A stretch of DNA of 64,000 nt, from positions 186,001-250,000 of the forward strand of contig NZ_AUPZ01000007.1 in the NCBI RefSeq assembly GCF_000445475.1. Reading direction: 5' to 3'. Numbering within the stretch: the stretch's first letter is position 1; each line of letters begins with the position of its first letter. The position numbers were made by a program, and so were the translations under genes. Source of the DNA: Sulfurimonas hongkongensis (GTDB lineage: Bacteria; Campylobacterota; Campylobacteria; Campylobacterales; Sulfurimonadaceae). The notes below the pieces were generated by a model. That model did no database searches, was not told the DNA's origin, and saw only the letters and a program-made list of their open reading frames with translations. This document shows positions 52,477-62,140 of this stretch, piece after piece.

Positions 52477-55400
52477 ATGAAGGTTTTAAGTCCATTATTA
52501 GGTCTTTTTAAAAAAATTTTTCCAATTTTACTATTTTTTCTAGTAACACTTCTTTACGCAGATATAGAGCCAAATAATAGTTGTGCTAAAGAAGAAATAA
52601 TCTCTGAACTACATAACAAAACTATATCTGTATCTCATGCAGAAAGTGGATCCGTACAAAAAAATAGTGATACATATGATTATTATAAGTTTACAGCTGG
52701 CATTTCCGGGAATGTAAATATATCACTAACTACTAACAAAACTAACAATTCTATCATCGTGGGCTCTAGTTGTGAAGGCTCTAATTACTATAGTGATATT
52801 ACTAACAGTAACACAAAAATTGCTCCTGCGTTTTCAGTAACTGCTGGAACAACAATTCATATCCGTATTGAAAGAAGATACGCAACAACAATGACATATA
52901 ACTTAAATATAAGCATTGATGATGGAACTATTACAACAAGCCAAAGAAATTTCACCTTAAGAAATCCTGCAAATAGTAGGAATATTCTTGGTGATTATCA
53001 AGTTATAGGAAATACTGTCTTATGTGTTAAAAAAGATGGTTCTTGTTATGACTATACAAAGAGTTCAGCAAACCATAATTTAGATTTAAAATTTATAGAT
53101 GTTGATAACACAAACAATACATTTAACAACTCATCCCAAGCTAAGTTAAGCATTCCTCCATCTGCTAAGGTTAAATGGGCAGCCATATATGCCCAAGGGC
53201 ATATTTTAAATAAAAATCAAAGTCAGACAGTGGCTATCTTAAAAGACCCTATGAAAATTACTGTACCGAGCATCTCTGGGACAATAAGTTCTATTCCAAA
53301 ACAGATAGATTTATATCCAAGGAGTGGAAGTAATGGATATACATATTCTACCTATAGTGATATTCCAGAACTTGTTGGTTTAGAAGGCTCTGCTATAAAT
53401 GGAATGGTCACAGTGGCGAATGTTAAAGCATATGAGGGTAAAGAGGATAGTGGGCTAGGTAACTACGGTGCTTGGACTTTAGTGGTGATATATGAAAGTG
53501 ATAATATTAGTTTGAAAAATATATCCGTTTTTGATGGATATAGAATTATAAAAGATGAAACAGGTTTTAATGATATTGCTATAAACATAGATGGCTTTAT
53601 TACTCCAACAAGTGGCAATATTGTATCTAGAGTCTCAATCTTTGCAGGGGAGGGAGACAAAAATATTGTTGGAGATAAGCTTTACTTAAACGATACACAA
53701 ATAGGCAACAAAGGTAACGCTTTTTATTCACATATAACAAGTGATATAGTTAGAAACCCTAGCTATTCTAATAATCAAGGTATCGATATTCAAACTTTTG
53801 ACGTAGGAACAAACGGCCTAAATTTGATAAAAAACAGTGATTATAATGCTAGGATTAAGTTTTCATCAACTGGTGATCATTACTATCCAAGTTTGGCAAT
53901 ATTTTCAACTGAGCTATATGAGCCTAGAGTGTGTTATAAGCAAGAGTTTTTTAACGAGCTAGGAGATCCTATAGTAGAAGATATTAAGGTTGGCGATACA
54001 ATTACCGTGCATACATGGATATCCAATATGAAGAAAGATTCATTAGATGTAAATCTTGAAACTGCAGATAAAGTTGAAATTACTGTAGAGTTAGATAATG
54101 AAAATTTTGAATATATTCCTAATACCATAAAAATAAAAAATGTATATGAACTTGACTTTTCAAATAAAACAGATGCTATAAAAGATGACATAGCTGATTT
54201 CTTATTTGATACAAATACAACAAAATGGAGAGTCGGAACTGGTGCAAACTCAACAAATGGTGGAGAACTCACTCCTAATATCACCGCTTCAAATGATAAT
54301 AAAGCATTTGTAGAGTTTCAAGTAAAACTTCTTCAAGAGGGTGATATACATATTAATAATATATATAAAGTATCTTATGAAAACCCTCAACTCGGTGTTC
54401 GTTTTGGAGACGAATCACCCATCAATATTGGTGTTTGTGCTGATATTGACACTGCTTTAGCCATAGGTGGAGTGTTAGGAAAGTTTAACGTTGTAAATGA
54501 AAATGGAGGAAATGGTTCTTTTAATGATCCATCTAGCCCAGAAACATACTTAAACACACAAGTAGTAAATAGACCCTTTAATGTAAAAATATTATCTTTA
54601 AATGAGAATGGAACTGCCCTGAAACCTTTTACAGGAAATGTCAGTGTCTCTCTTATAGAAAATCCTTATGATGGTTCTTGTGGAAATAGTGAAATTTGCA
54701 AGCAAGCAAAATGTGAAAATGCTGTGCCTATCTCTGCTACTAAAGATATAACATTTAACGGGAGTTATGTAGTAGAGCAATTTAACTACATAAAAGCTAC
54801 AAAATCAGCTCTATTTAGAGTCAACTATGGCACTGCCAATGACCCTAAATTTGCTTGTTCGATAGATGGATTTGCTATCCGTCCAGATAGGTTTGAGCTT
54901 AGTGCTCCTGCAGGTGAGCACATAGAACTTTTAACCTCTGCTAAAAACTATAATTTCTCTCTTATTGCTGCTCAGTATGGAAATAATATGCCAAGTAGTG
55001 AGTACAATGTTGCAAATGTGGATAGTAGCTCTATAGCTTTGAAAAAAATACTATATATGCCAGATGGAAGCGATGGAACAGCAGTGCTAAATGGGTCACT
55101 TAACTATACAAGCACTTCCTTTAACATAGTAGATGGAAGTGCTAATAATGTCGTTGGTATAAACTTTACAGATGTTGGAAGGGTAAACATTAAGATGATA
55201 GATAAAACATGGGCAAAGTATGATATAGACAATGGAGATACCATAGAGAGTTGTGATTCACAAGGTGCTTGGGTTTGCGGAGATATAAATGCTACTTTTA
55301 TACCGAGTCATTTTGCTTTAAGTGGAGTGGAGTTGCACAATAATAGTGGCTCTACATTTACATATATATCTGATGATCTTAATATATCAGCTCCTTATTC

Positions 55401-56259
55401 TGTTGTTCTTACTGCGCAAAATGCACTAAACGCTACAACACAAAATTTCGACAAAGATTCTTGGGAAAATCCTGTGAATGTCAGTATAACACTACCTACA
55501 GTGATAGGAATGACTCCAAATAAAAATGAACTTGATTTAGGACTAAATCTTGATTTTGTCAATGGTGTCAAAAATATTTTAAGCAATGATTCAAACCTAT
55601 CTTTTAATTTTAATAGAGAAGTAAATAAAACCATAAATCCATTTGTTATAGAAGGGGGAGACACCAACTTAACTGCTATCTCACAATATAGTGCTTCAGG
55701 TACCACAAAAGATATTACTGGTACAAATACAGCAGCAAATAAAGCCACATTTATATATGGCCGCACTCACGCACCAAGACAGAGATATACAGATAATAGT
55801 GGTAGTGCTTTAATATACTTTGAAGCCTATTGTTTTGGTACAGATGCAAATGGTGTAAGTTGCGATAAATTACTTCTTCCAAATGGTTTAAACTCCAGAA
55901 ACACAAATGATCTAAGATGGTTTGTAAATTCACAACATGATACTAATCACGGTGTTATAGGTAATGTTGTAGAAAAAAATGCTTTAGGAAGAGTTAATCC
56001 TACAGGGCAAACAGGTATAAATTCAGTTACTACAGTTGATATGACCTATACTGAAGACCAAGGTTATCCATACAAAACAACAATGGAAAATAATGCTTCA
56101 AGCTGGTTAATACATAATGAACATGATGCAGGTGCTACAACGAATCAATTCCCTGTAGAATTTTCCAAAGCAAGTAGCGAGTGGAGTGGTAAGCATGAAA
56201 CAGACACAACTACAAATGATCATAATGCGACCAATACGAATAGGAGAAGCATGTGGTAA
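52477..56259 (+). CDS. Large MshQ-like surface protein, candidate pilus-tip adhesin
   Basis: The 1260-residue secreted protein has a signal peptide (ending LLYA) and a PPC-like domain (IEPNNSCAKE, about 30-150). A beta-sandwich region with GAWTLVVIYES (about 180-480) and a DUF11-like stretch follow. The C-terminal half has repeated MshQ/DUF6701-type boundaries (FAIRPDRFELS, ATFIPSHFALSGVEL). It is followed without gap by three pilin-like genes, as PilY1 or MshQ genes accompany minor pilins. I infer an adhesin presented on a type IV pilus-like structure. The RBS is CTAGGAG, seven bases before the ATG. Confidence 0.75.
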   Translation: MKVLSPLLGLFKKIFPILLFFLVTLLYADIEPNNSCAKEEIISELHNKTISVSHAESGSVQKNSDTYDYYKFTAGISGNVNISLTTNKTNNSIIVGSSCEGSNYYSDITNSNTKIAPAFSVTAGTTIHIRIERRYATTMTYNLNISIDDGTITTSQRNFTLRNPANSRNILGDYQVIGNTVLCVKKDGSCYDYTKSSANHNLDLKFIDVDNTNNTFNNSSQAKLSIPPSAKVKWAAIYAQGHILNKNQSQTVAILKDPMKITVPSISGTISSIPKQIDLYPRSGSNGYTYSTYSDIPELVGLEGSAINGMVTVANVKAYEGKEDSGLGNYGAWTLVVIYESDNISLKNISVFDGYRIIKDETGFNDIAINIDGFITPTSGNIVSRVSIFAGEGDKNIVGDKLYLNDTQIGNKGNAFYSHITSDIVRNPSYSNNQGIDIQTFDVGTNGLNLIKNSDYNARIKFSSTGDHYYPSLAIFSTELYEPRVCYKQEFFNELGDPIVEDIKVGDTITVHTWISNMKKDSLDVNLETADKVEITVELDNENFEYIPNTIKIKNVYELDFSNKTDAIKDDIADFLFDTNTTKWRVGTGANSTNGGELTPNITASNDNKAFVEFQVKLLQEGDIHINNIYKVSYENPQLGVRFGDESPINIGVCADIDTALAIGGVLGKFNVVNENGGNGSFNDPSSPETYLNTQVVNRPFNVKILSLNENGTALKPFTGNVSVSLIENPYDGSCGNSEICKQAKCENAVPISATKDITFNGSYVVEQFNYIKATKSALFRVNYGTANDPKFACSIDGFAIRPDRFELSAPAGEHIELLTSAKNYNFSLIAAQYGNNMPSSEYNVANVDSSSIALKKILYMPDGSDGTAVLNGSLNYTSTSFNIVDGSANNVVGINFTDVGRVNIKMIDKTWAKYDIDNGDTIESCDSQGAWVCGDINATFIPSHFALSGVELHNNSGSTFTYISDDLNISAPYSVVLTAQNALNATTQNFDKDSWENPVNVSITLPTVIGMTPNKNELDLGLNLDFVNGVKNILSNDSNLSFNFNREVNKTINPFVIEGGDTNLTAISQYSASGTTKDITGTNTAANKATFIYGRTHAPRQRYTDNSGSALIYFEAYCFGTDANGVSCDKLLLPNGLNSRNTNDLRWFVNSQHDTNHGVIGNVVEKNALGRVNPTGQTGINSVTTVDMTYTEDQGYPYKTTMENNASSWLIHNEHDAGATTNQFPVEFSKASSEWSGKHETDTTTNDHNATNTNRRSMW

Positions 56260-56876
56260 AGAGAACAAAGCAACCAAATAGAGGAGCTTTTACACTAATA
56301 GAATTAATTTTTGCTATTGTAATTATTTCTATATCTGTCGTCTCTCTGCCGATGATGATTCAAGTCAACAATAAAAGCATGGAAGATAGTATGGTTCAAG
56401 AAGCTATCTTTGCAGCTTCTGCTGAACTTATGGGTGCGTCTGCGGGGTACTGGGATGCAAACTCCATGGCTGATAATGCTGTAAGTAATCTCTCAAGAGT
56501 TATCGACATTGGCTCTACTTGCGAAAACAATAGCAGTAGTCCAACAAACAGGCTTAGACCTGGACATATAGCCCAGCCTCTGCATAGAAGATGTGTAGAT
56601 GATTTAATTACAGTTGTTTCTCCAGCAAATACTTTAAGCAACACCTATCCAAATCTAAATAATGCTGAGCATATAAGTAAGCCAATATTTCTTAACCCTA
56701 ATCCGCAAACAAGTGGATATAAAAACGATTATAATAGCTCTCTAGATATCGTACAAGCAGACAATATTAAATTTATTGAAATCAATGTAACAGATACGGC
56801 TGGAAACTTAGTAACTAGACTTAGAATGCAGAGTGCTAACATCGGCGAAATAGACTACTATAAGAGGACCTTTTAG
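56253..56876 (+). CDS. Type IV pilin-like protein (PilV/MshO type)
   Basis: The start is GTG at 56253, inside the last codons of the adhesin gene, with AGGAGAAG eight bases upstream. The 207-residue product has a short basic leader and a class III signal: GA|FTLIELIFAIVIISISVV, with E at position 5 of the mature protein. Here the residue before cleavage is alanine, as in several Campylobacterota pseudopilins. The C-terminal part has a likely disulphide pair (C..C around 90-115). It probably initiates or decorates the pilus. Confidence 0.82.
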   Translation: MVKRTKQPNRGAFTLIELIFAIVIISISVVSLPMMIQVNNKSMEDSMVQEAIFAASAELMGASAGYWDANSMADNAVSNLSRVIDIGSTCENNSSSPTNRLRPGHIAQPLHRRCVDDLITVVSPANTLSNTYPNLNNAEHISKPIFLNPNPQTSGYKNDYNSSLDIVQADNIKFIEINVTDTAGNLVTRLRMQSANIGEIDYYKRTF

Positions 56877-57757
56877 TGAAAAATCGTTTTGCATTTACAA
56901 TGATAGAACTCATCTTTGTGATAGTGATAATGGGAATTTTGGCTAAGTTTGGTGTAGAGTTTTTAGCACAAGCTTATAATAATTTTATACTCTCAAAAAC
57001 CAACAATGCCCTACAATCCCAAAGCGCTGCGGCAGTAGAGACTATCGCTTCAAGGTTACAGTATCGCATTAAAGACTCTATAATTGCCAGAGAAAATGCT
57101 CTAAACTTTCAAGCACTCCCAAGCTCTACTTATGGAGATAACGCTAGAGTTTTAGAGTGGGTAGCGAGTGATATAGAGGGTTTTCGTGGTAACAAATGGC
57201 CACTATGGAGCGGTATTATAGACTTAAATGCTTCAACAGCTACTCTTTTGAAGTCTCCAGAGACAAACACAACAGCACTAAATGCACAGATTGAATCACT
57301 CTCTTATAATGATTCTACTATTAATGATGCGGCTTTGTATTTCGTAGGCTCTGATAGTGATATAAATGGATATGGTTGGGGTGGAGCTATAACAGATCAA
57401 AATTCTGTAATGCATCCCATTAGAGCTGGTAGTATTGATGAGTTTGTTCCTGTTCGTGGAGATAATGGAAATGCTAACGATTTTGTGGGGATTGATGTAT
57501 ATGAGTACTATCAACTAGCCTGGACAGCTTATGCTGTGGTTCACTCAGCTGATGGTAACTTAACCCTGCATTATGACTATCAGCCATGGCAAGGAGAGAG
57601 TTATATTGGTGCCAATACTAAAAGAGCGTTGATTATGCAAAATGTAAGCACATTTAGATTTAAAGCCATCGGCTCTGTTGTTAAGATACAAGTATGTGTA
57701 GATGGTAATATTACAGATGGAGGTTACTCTATATGCAAAGAAAAAACTATATTTTAA
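56876..57757 (+). CDS. Pilin-like minor pseudopilin (PilW type)
   Basis: The start is GTG at 56876, overlapping the previous stop by one base. The 293-residue protein has the N-terminal signature FA|FTMIELIFVIVIMGILAKFG with E5, then a large globular region with tyrosine- and glycine-rich loops and a cysteine pair near the C-terminus (CVDGNITDGGYSIC). The size is typical for PilW/PilJ-like minor pilins. It overlaps the next gene by 25 bases, so translation is coupled. Confidence 0.8.
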   Translation: MKNRFAFTMIELIFVIVIMGILAKFGVEFLAQAYNNFILSKTNNALQSQSAAAVETIASRLQYRIKDSIIARENALNFQALPSSTYGDNARVLEWVASDIEGFRGNKWPLWSGIIDLNASTATLLKSPETNTTALNAQIESLSYNDSTINDAALYFVGSDSDINGYGWGGAITDQNSVMHPIRAGSIDEFVPVRGDNGNANDFVGIDVYEYYQLAWTAYAVVHSADGNLTLHYDYQPWQGESYIGANTKRALIMQNVSTFRFKAIGSVVKIQVCVDGNITDGGYSICKEKTIF

Positions 57758-58185
57758 ATAGAAAAAAAGTACAGTATCGTTCTGGTTTTGCTATGATGAT
57801 GGCCATTATTGTAATAGTTATCATCTCAACTATTATGGCTCTCTCTCTATCTTTAACTACACAAACTGCTAAAAGAACAACTGATATTTATCTCTATGAA
57901 CAAGCTGTTTTGTATTCCAAGAGTGCAGCAGAGTTGGCACTTTTAGAGATTGCGCAAAATGGCTCATGTACAACGATTGCGCCATACACTTTAGATGGAA
58001 TATATGATATTAATGTTACTCTAAAATATGTTTATAAAGGGCTTACTTGTGGTGGAGACAATGATTATTTTACAACCATACAGACAGACGAACAAAACGG
58101 CTCAGTACTAATGGATATAACAGTAACAACCAATGAGGGAACTGAACCCATCCGTTATTTCAGAAGAAGCATTCAAAAATTATAG
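57733..58185 (+). CDS. PilX/MshP-like minor pilin
   Basis: The 150-residue protein has a 17-residue basic leader, then SG|FAMMMAIIVIVIISTIMALSLSL. This is a class III-type signal lacking the usual E5, a feature of PilX/MshP-type minor pilins and of GspK-like tips. Two cysteines (NGSCTT, GLTCGG) may pair. It overlaps the upstream pilin gene and ends the four-gene cluster. Confidence 0.78.
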   Translation: MQRKNYILNRKKVQYRSGFAMMMAIIVIVIISTIMALSLSLTTQTAKRTTDIYLYEQAVLYSKSAAELALLEIAQNGSCTTIAPYTLDGIYDINVTLKYVYKGLTCGGDNDYFTTIQTDEQNGSVLMDITVTTNEGTEPIRYFRRSIQKL

Positions 58186-58239
58186 GTATAATAAAGTTTT
58201 AATGCTATAATTCCAAAATTAATTTTTAAAGGACTATAA

Positions 58240-58773
58240 ATGAATATTTCTCTTACGGGAAGACATTTAGAACTAACTGAGCCTATCAAAGCTCATATAA
58301 ACACTTCTATTGAGACATTGTCTAAGTACAAGATGGATATTATCGCTGTAAACGTTGTAGTATCTACCCAAACCAAAAAGGGTAAAGAACACTCTGTAGT
58401 TGAGTTTGTTATAAATCTTGCACACAAAAACTCTGTTGTTATCAAACAAAGCGATGGTGATCTCTACGCTGCTGTTGACCTCGCAATAGCAAGAGCACAA
58501 AAAGCTCTTCGTCGTATCCACGACAAAGAGGTGACTCATCGTCAGACTGGCATTAACGAAATGAAATCAGAGAATGTAGATGTAAAGGCTCAAGCAGTAG
58601 CTAATGAAGATGAGATTATTCCAGTAGAATTAGACCTCTACAAACCTCGTGAAGTTGAAGATGTTTTAAACGACCTAAAAGACAGTGGTAAAATGTTTGA
58701 AATATTTTTAGACAATGAAGATAAAACTCGTGTTCTATATAAAAGAAATGACGGTAAATTCGGCTTGTATTAA
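58240..58773 (+). CDS. hpf: Long-form ribosome hibernation promoting factor
   Basis: The 177-residue protein has the N-terminal HPF/RaiA domain (MNISLTGRHLELTEPIKAHI to about 105) and the C-terminal dimerisation domain (PVELDLYKPREVEDVLNDL, 126-175). The long form dimerises 70S ribosomes into inactive 100S particles in stationary phase. The start has AAAGGA seven bases upstream, and a TATAAT lies at about 58206. It is convergent with recG. Confidence 0.93.
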   Translation: MNISLTGRHLELTEPIKAHINTSIETLSKYKMDIIAVNVVVSTQTKKGKEHSVVEFVINLAHKNSVVIKQSDGDLYAAVDLAIARAQKALRRIHDKEVTHRQTGINEMKSENVDVKAQAVANEDEIIPVELDLYKPREVEDVLNDLKDSGKMFEIFLDNEDKTRVLYKRNDGKFGLY

Positions 58774-58782
58774 GCCCTTTTC

Positions 58783-58892
58783 ATCTGCTTGGAAGCGAGG
58801 TTTTAACCTCGCAGATAGGCTTTTAAAGCCACACAGGGCGAAGCTCATCGTGGATAATGCCATTGGTTAGCATTCCTAAAAGCATCGCTTCC
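58783..58892. other. Nested inverted repeats between hpf and recG
   Basis: GGAAGCGA (58791-58798) is complementary to TCGCTTCC (58885-58892). Inside or overlapping lie GCGAGGTT/AACCTCGC (58795-58802/58805-58812), ATCTG/CAGAT (58783-58787/58812-58816) and GGCTTT/AAAGCC (58818-58823/58825-58830). It separates convergent genes and may be a bidirectional terminator or an unnamed intergenic repeat. Confidence 0.5.
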
Positions 58893-58898
58893 GAAGTT

Positions 58899-60686
58899 TT
58901 ATTTTAAATCCTCTTTTACACACTTAACTATCTCTTCATCTTCTGCCAAATCAATCCACTTAAACTGACTTCCACTCTGAGTTGCACCCTTTAGCAAATC
59001 TCCACCTTTTCTAAACTTCAAATCAAGATTTGCAATATCAAAACCACTAGTAGTCTCTACAAATCTCTCTAATCTATCAGAGCTCTTTTGGTTCGTATAG
59101 AGATAGCAATAACCTTGAAGTCCAGTTCTACTCACTCTTCCTCTTAGCTGATGCAGAGTTGAAAGCCCCAATCTCTCAGCACCAACAATAACCACAGTGC
59201 TTAGTCGTGGAAGAGAGATGCCAACCTCTACAACAGTTGTAGCTATAAGGATGTCGCCTCTGGCTCTAAAGTCTAGTAAAACTTCCTCTTTTTGTTTGTC
59301 TTTGCCATGGGTTACATAGACATTTTTGAAATTTTTCTCCCAATAGCCTCTTGCTTCTTCTATACTTTGATACTCTAAAACCTCACTTTGCTCAACTAGA
59401 GGATAGACTAAGAGCACTTGATTGTTTTTGCTTATCTCCTCTTTTATATGGGCAAGTAACTCTTTAAAGTCACTCTTATGTATAACTCTGCTTGAGATAT
59501 TTTTTGTAAATGGAGTAGTTGTGATGAGACTTACATCTATGTGAGCTGTCTCTATCATGGCTTGAGTTCTAGGAATGGGGGTAGCGCTAAATTGTAAAAA
59601 ATGAGGTTTTAACTCTCCCTCGCTTATGACTTTCTCTAGCAAGTTTCTTTGAGCAGTTCCAAAACGATGTTGTTCATCAACCATAACTAAAGCAGCATCT
59701 GGGAGTTCTCTGTGTAGTAGGGCATGGGTTCCTATGATAAAATCATACTTAGATAAATCTAGTTTTTTAGATTTGTTTGTAACTAAAGTAGACTTTACCT
59801 TTGGAAGATATTTTTGTGCTTCTTCATAGAGTTGGTTTGCCAAAATAGTAGTTGGTGCCATCAAAATTGAGCGATGAGGTAACATCATAAAAGCAGATGC
59901 AAGGATAACCATAGTCTTACCACTTCCAACATCTCCAACTATCATTCGCTTTGAAGCTACATCTTTTGCAAAGTCTTTTTGAATATCTTCTATTGTTTGT
60001 GTCTGCTCATTTGTTAGAGTAAAGGGAAGCGTTGAAGCCCACGACTTAAACTCAGACTCTACACTCACTAAAGGCTTAAAGTATCTTCTCTTTTTAGAGA
60101 GTCTCTTCATATAGCAAAAAAGTTCTAAATACTTTAGTGCATCTAGAGTTTTTATATCTAGCTCTTTTAGGTTTAAAAGGGTTTTAGGAAAGTGCAAAGA
60201 TAAAATTTCTTTTGCGATTGCTTCTTTTAAGCCCTCATTTACAAGAGTCTCTAATGTGAGGTTATTTTGAATGAGGCGAAGCATCACATCACTTCTTAAG
60301 GCTGATTTATACTTTGGAGTTATGGCACCAATATTTGCAGTTTTTCTTGGCATTGCCATACTGCAAAGTCCAGCATTACAGTTTATAACTCCATAAAAGT
60401 AGTCTCTTTCTCCTACTTTAAACTGATGTAGCATATATGGTTTTGGACGAAATAAAACACCGCCTATTGTGTGACCAAAGTTGTGTGCAAAAAAAGTTAT
60501 CTGGATGGAGTTTGCAGAGCGAAAAACTGACTCAACTGTGGCATCTATAAGTTGTGGTTTTGCTATCTCTATCTGAGAGTGTAGTGTTAAATCTTCATAA
60601 GAGTGAGGAATATTTAAAGCGAGTTCGCACCAAGAGTTGACACCGAGCTTTTTAAACTTTACTTCTATATCTTTTGTGAGATTCAT
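58899..60686 (-). CDS. recG: ATP-dependent DNA helicase RecG
   Basis: The 595-residue protein is at the short end for the family, as seen in this phylum. It has the N-terminal wedge/OB region (VNSWCELALNIPHSYEDL; VGERDYFYGVI), then SF2 helicase motifs: VGDVGSGKT, APTTILANQ, VDEQHRFG (DExH box), SATPIPRTQAM, and the C-terminal VVEVGISLPRLST and QLRGRVSR. RecG remodels stalled forks and Holliday junctions. Confidence 0.96.
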   Translation of the reverse strand: MNLTKDIEVKFKKLGVNSWCELALNIPHSYEDLTLHSQIEIAKPQLIDATVESVFRSANSIQITFFAHNFGHTIGGVLFRPKPYMLHQFKVGERDYFYGVINCNAGLCSMAMPRKTANIGAITPKYKSALRSDVMLRLIQNNLTLETLVNEGLKEAIAKEILSLHFPKTLLNLKELDIKTLDALKYLELFCYMKRLSKKRRYFKPLVSVESEFKSWASTLPFTLTNEQTQTIEDIQKDFAKDVASKRMIVGDVGSGKTMVILASAFMMLPHRSILMAPTTILANQLYEEAQKYLPKVKSTLVTNKSKKLDLSKYDFIIGTHALLHRELPDAALVMVDEQHRFGTAQRNLLEKVISEGELKPHFLQFSATPIPRTQAMIETAHIDVSLITTTPFTKNISSRVIHKSDFKELLAHIKEEISKNNQVLLVYPLVEQSEVLEYQSIEEARGYWEKNFKNVYVTHGKDKQKEEVLLDFRARGDILIATTVVEVGISLPRLSTVVIVGAERLGLSTLHQLRGRVSRTGLQGYCYLYTNQKSSDRLERFVETTSGFDIANLDLKFRKGGDLLKGATQSGSQFKWIDLAEDEEIVKCVKEDLK

Positions 60687-60778
60687 CTTATATCCTTAAG
60701 TACCTAATGCTACCTTGTTTTATAAATCTCACGCAAAAATATTGCATAGTGTCATATAATGCTAATGAAAATTTAGCA

Positions 60779-62065
60779 TCATTTGGTAACTATGGCAAAA
60801 CTCAGGTTTAAAATCTCTTTGTGGTTTTTGATAAACTCATTTAAATCTTTGAGTTTTAGCTTTTTTATAAGCTCTAGCTCTTTTTGTGAATGTCCGAGTT
60901 CTTGACCTTTATAAAACTCCATAAATGTACGGTTTAGTCTTTGGCTCATTGTCTCAGCTCTAAGGGGTTCACTTCCTAGTAAAAACTTTTTAGTCTGTTC
61001 TAGCTCATCTTCTGTTACACCATTTTTTACAAACTCTGCAATAACTTCTTTAACACTATTTTGTGCAACTTCTAGTGAATCTAGTTTTGTTTGTAAATAA
61101 CCGCTCATATAGCTACTTGATTTGCTAACACTCAGTCTTGCATAAGCAGAATAAGCCAAGCCTTGCTTTACTCTTATCTCTTCCATCAGACGTGATCCAA
61201 AACCACCAGTCCCAAGTATAAAAGTAGCTACTTTAGCTTTGTAATAATCCGCAGAATCATAGTCTATATTATAAGGCGAGCCAAAATACATATAAGCCTG
61301 CTCAGTCTCTCTTTTTAGGATACTCTCTTCTACTTTTTTATTTACCTCATAGTGAGCAAGTTTTTTTAACTCTCCCTTTGGCATTGAAGCTATTATCTTT
61401 TGTATCTCTTTTTTTGCTTTTTCTATATCTACATCGCCACCAATTGCAACTATAAGTCTTGAGCTAACTAGATGCTCTTTGATAAAACTCTTTACATCTT
61501 CAAGCTCAATGCTCTCTACACTCTCTAAGGTTCCAGATGATGGATTTGCAAGTGGAGTATCTTTAAACAAAAGTCTCTTTAGTTCATTTGAAGCTACATA
61601 GTCAAAGTTGTTTTGCTTAGAGCTTAGTGAACCTAGAGTTGTGGTTTTGACCTTTTTAAGTGCATCTTCGCTTATGTTTGGATCACTTAAAAGTGCTTGA
61701 AGCTTTTTAAGCCCAGTATCAAACTCCTCTTTTAAACAACCAAGCTCCATCACAAAAGTCTCAGTTCCAGCATGTGATGAGATATGTATAGCCTTGCTCT
61801 CTAGTGACTCTGCAAAAGCAGATGAACCAAGCTCTTTTGTGCCCTCTCCAAGTATTTTTGCACTAAACTTTGCAAGACCTGCCTTTTTAGTGTCTGTTAT
61901 GCTTCCACTATTTTCGAAGATAAACTGCATGCTAACTAAAGGAAGCCTTCTATCCTCTTCAAAAATTATTGGGACTTTAAAGTCTTGTGTCTCTATATAT
62001 TGTATTGTCGCTGCCATTATTATTTGTCCCATCATTAGTAAAGTAAAAAAAATCTTTTTTATCAT
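60779..62065 (-). CDS. M16-family peptidase homologue lacking the zinc motif
   Basis: From the ATG at 62065, which gives a signal peptide (MIKKIFFTLLMMGQIIMA) and has AGGAG upstream, the protein is 428 residues; a TTG further upstream is less likely. It has the two-lobe M16 fold (FENSGSITDTKKAGLAKF; RLIVAIGGDVD; YNIDYDSADYYKAKVATFILG; EEIRVKQGLAYSAYA). The HxxEH zinc signature is replaced by AKFSAK, so it should be catalytically inactive, like the structural subunits that pair with an active M16 peptidase. It is periplasmic; partner and role are unknown. Confidence 0.85.
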   Translation of the reverse strand: MIKKIFFTLLMMGQIIMAATIQYIETQDFKVPIIFEEDRRLPLVSMQFIFENSGSITDTKKAGLAKFSAKILGEGTKELGSSAFAESLESKAIHISSHAGTETFVMELGCLKEEFDTGLKKLQALLSDPNISEDALKKVKTTTLGSLSSKQNNFDYVASNELKRLLFKDTPLANPSSGTLESVESIELEDVKSFIKEHLVSSRLIVAIGGDVDIEKAKKEIQKIIASMPKGELKKLAHYEVNKKVEESILKRETEQAYMYFGSPYNIDYDSADYYKAKVATFILGTGGFGSRLMEEIRVKQGLAYSAYARLSVSKSSSYMSGYLQTKLDSLEVAQNSVKEVIAEFVKNGVTEDELEQTKKFLLGSEPLRAETMSQRLNRTFMEFYKGQELGHSQKELELIKKLKLKDLNEFIKNHKEILNLSFAIVTK

Positions 62066-62140
62066 TTTATTATATTCTCCTATTTTCTGGGTAGAACCCA
62101 GTAAATATTCCAAAGCTTTAGAGCAAGGGCGAGATATTGC

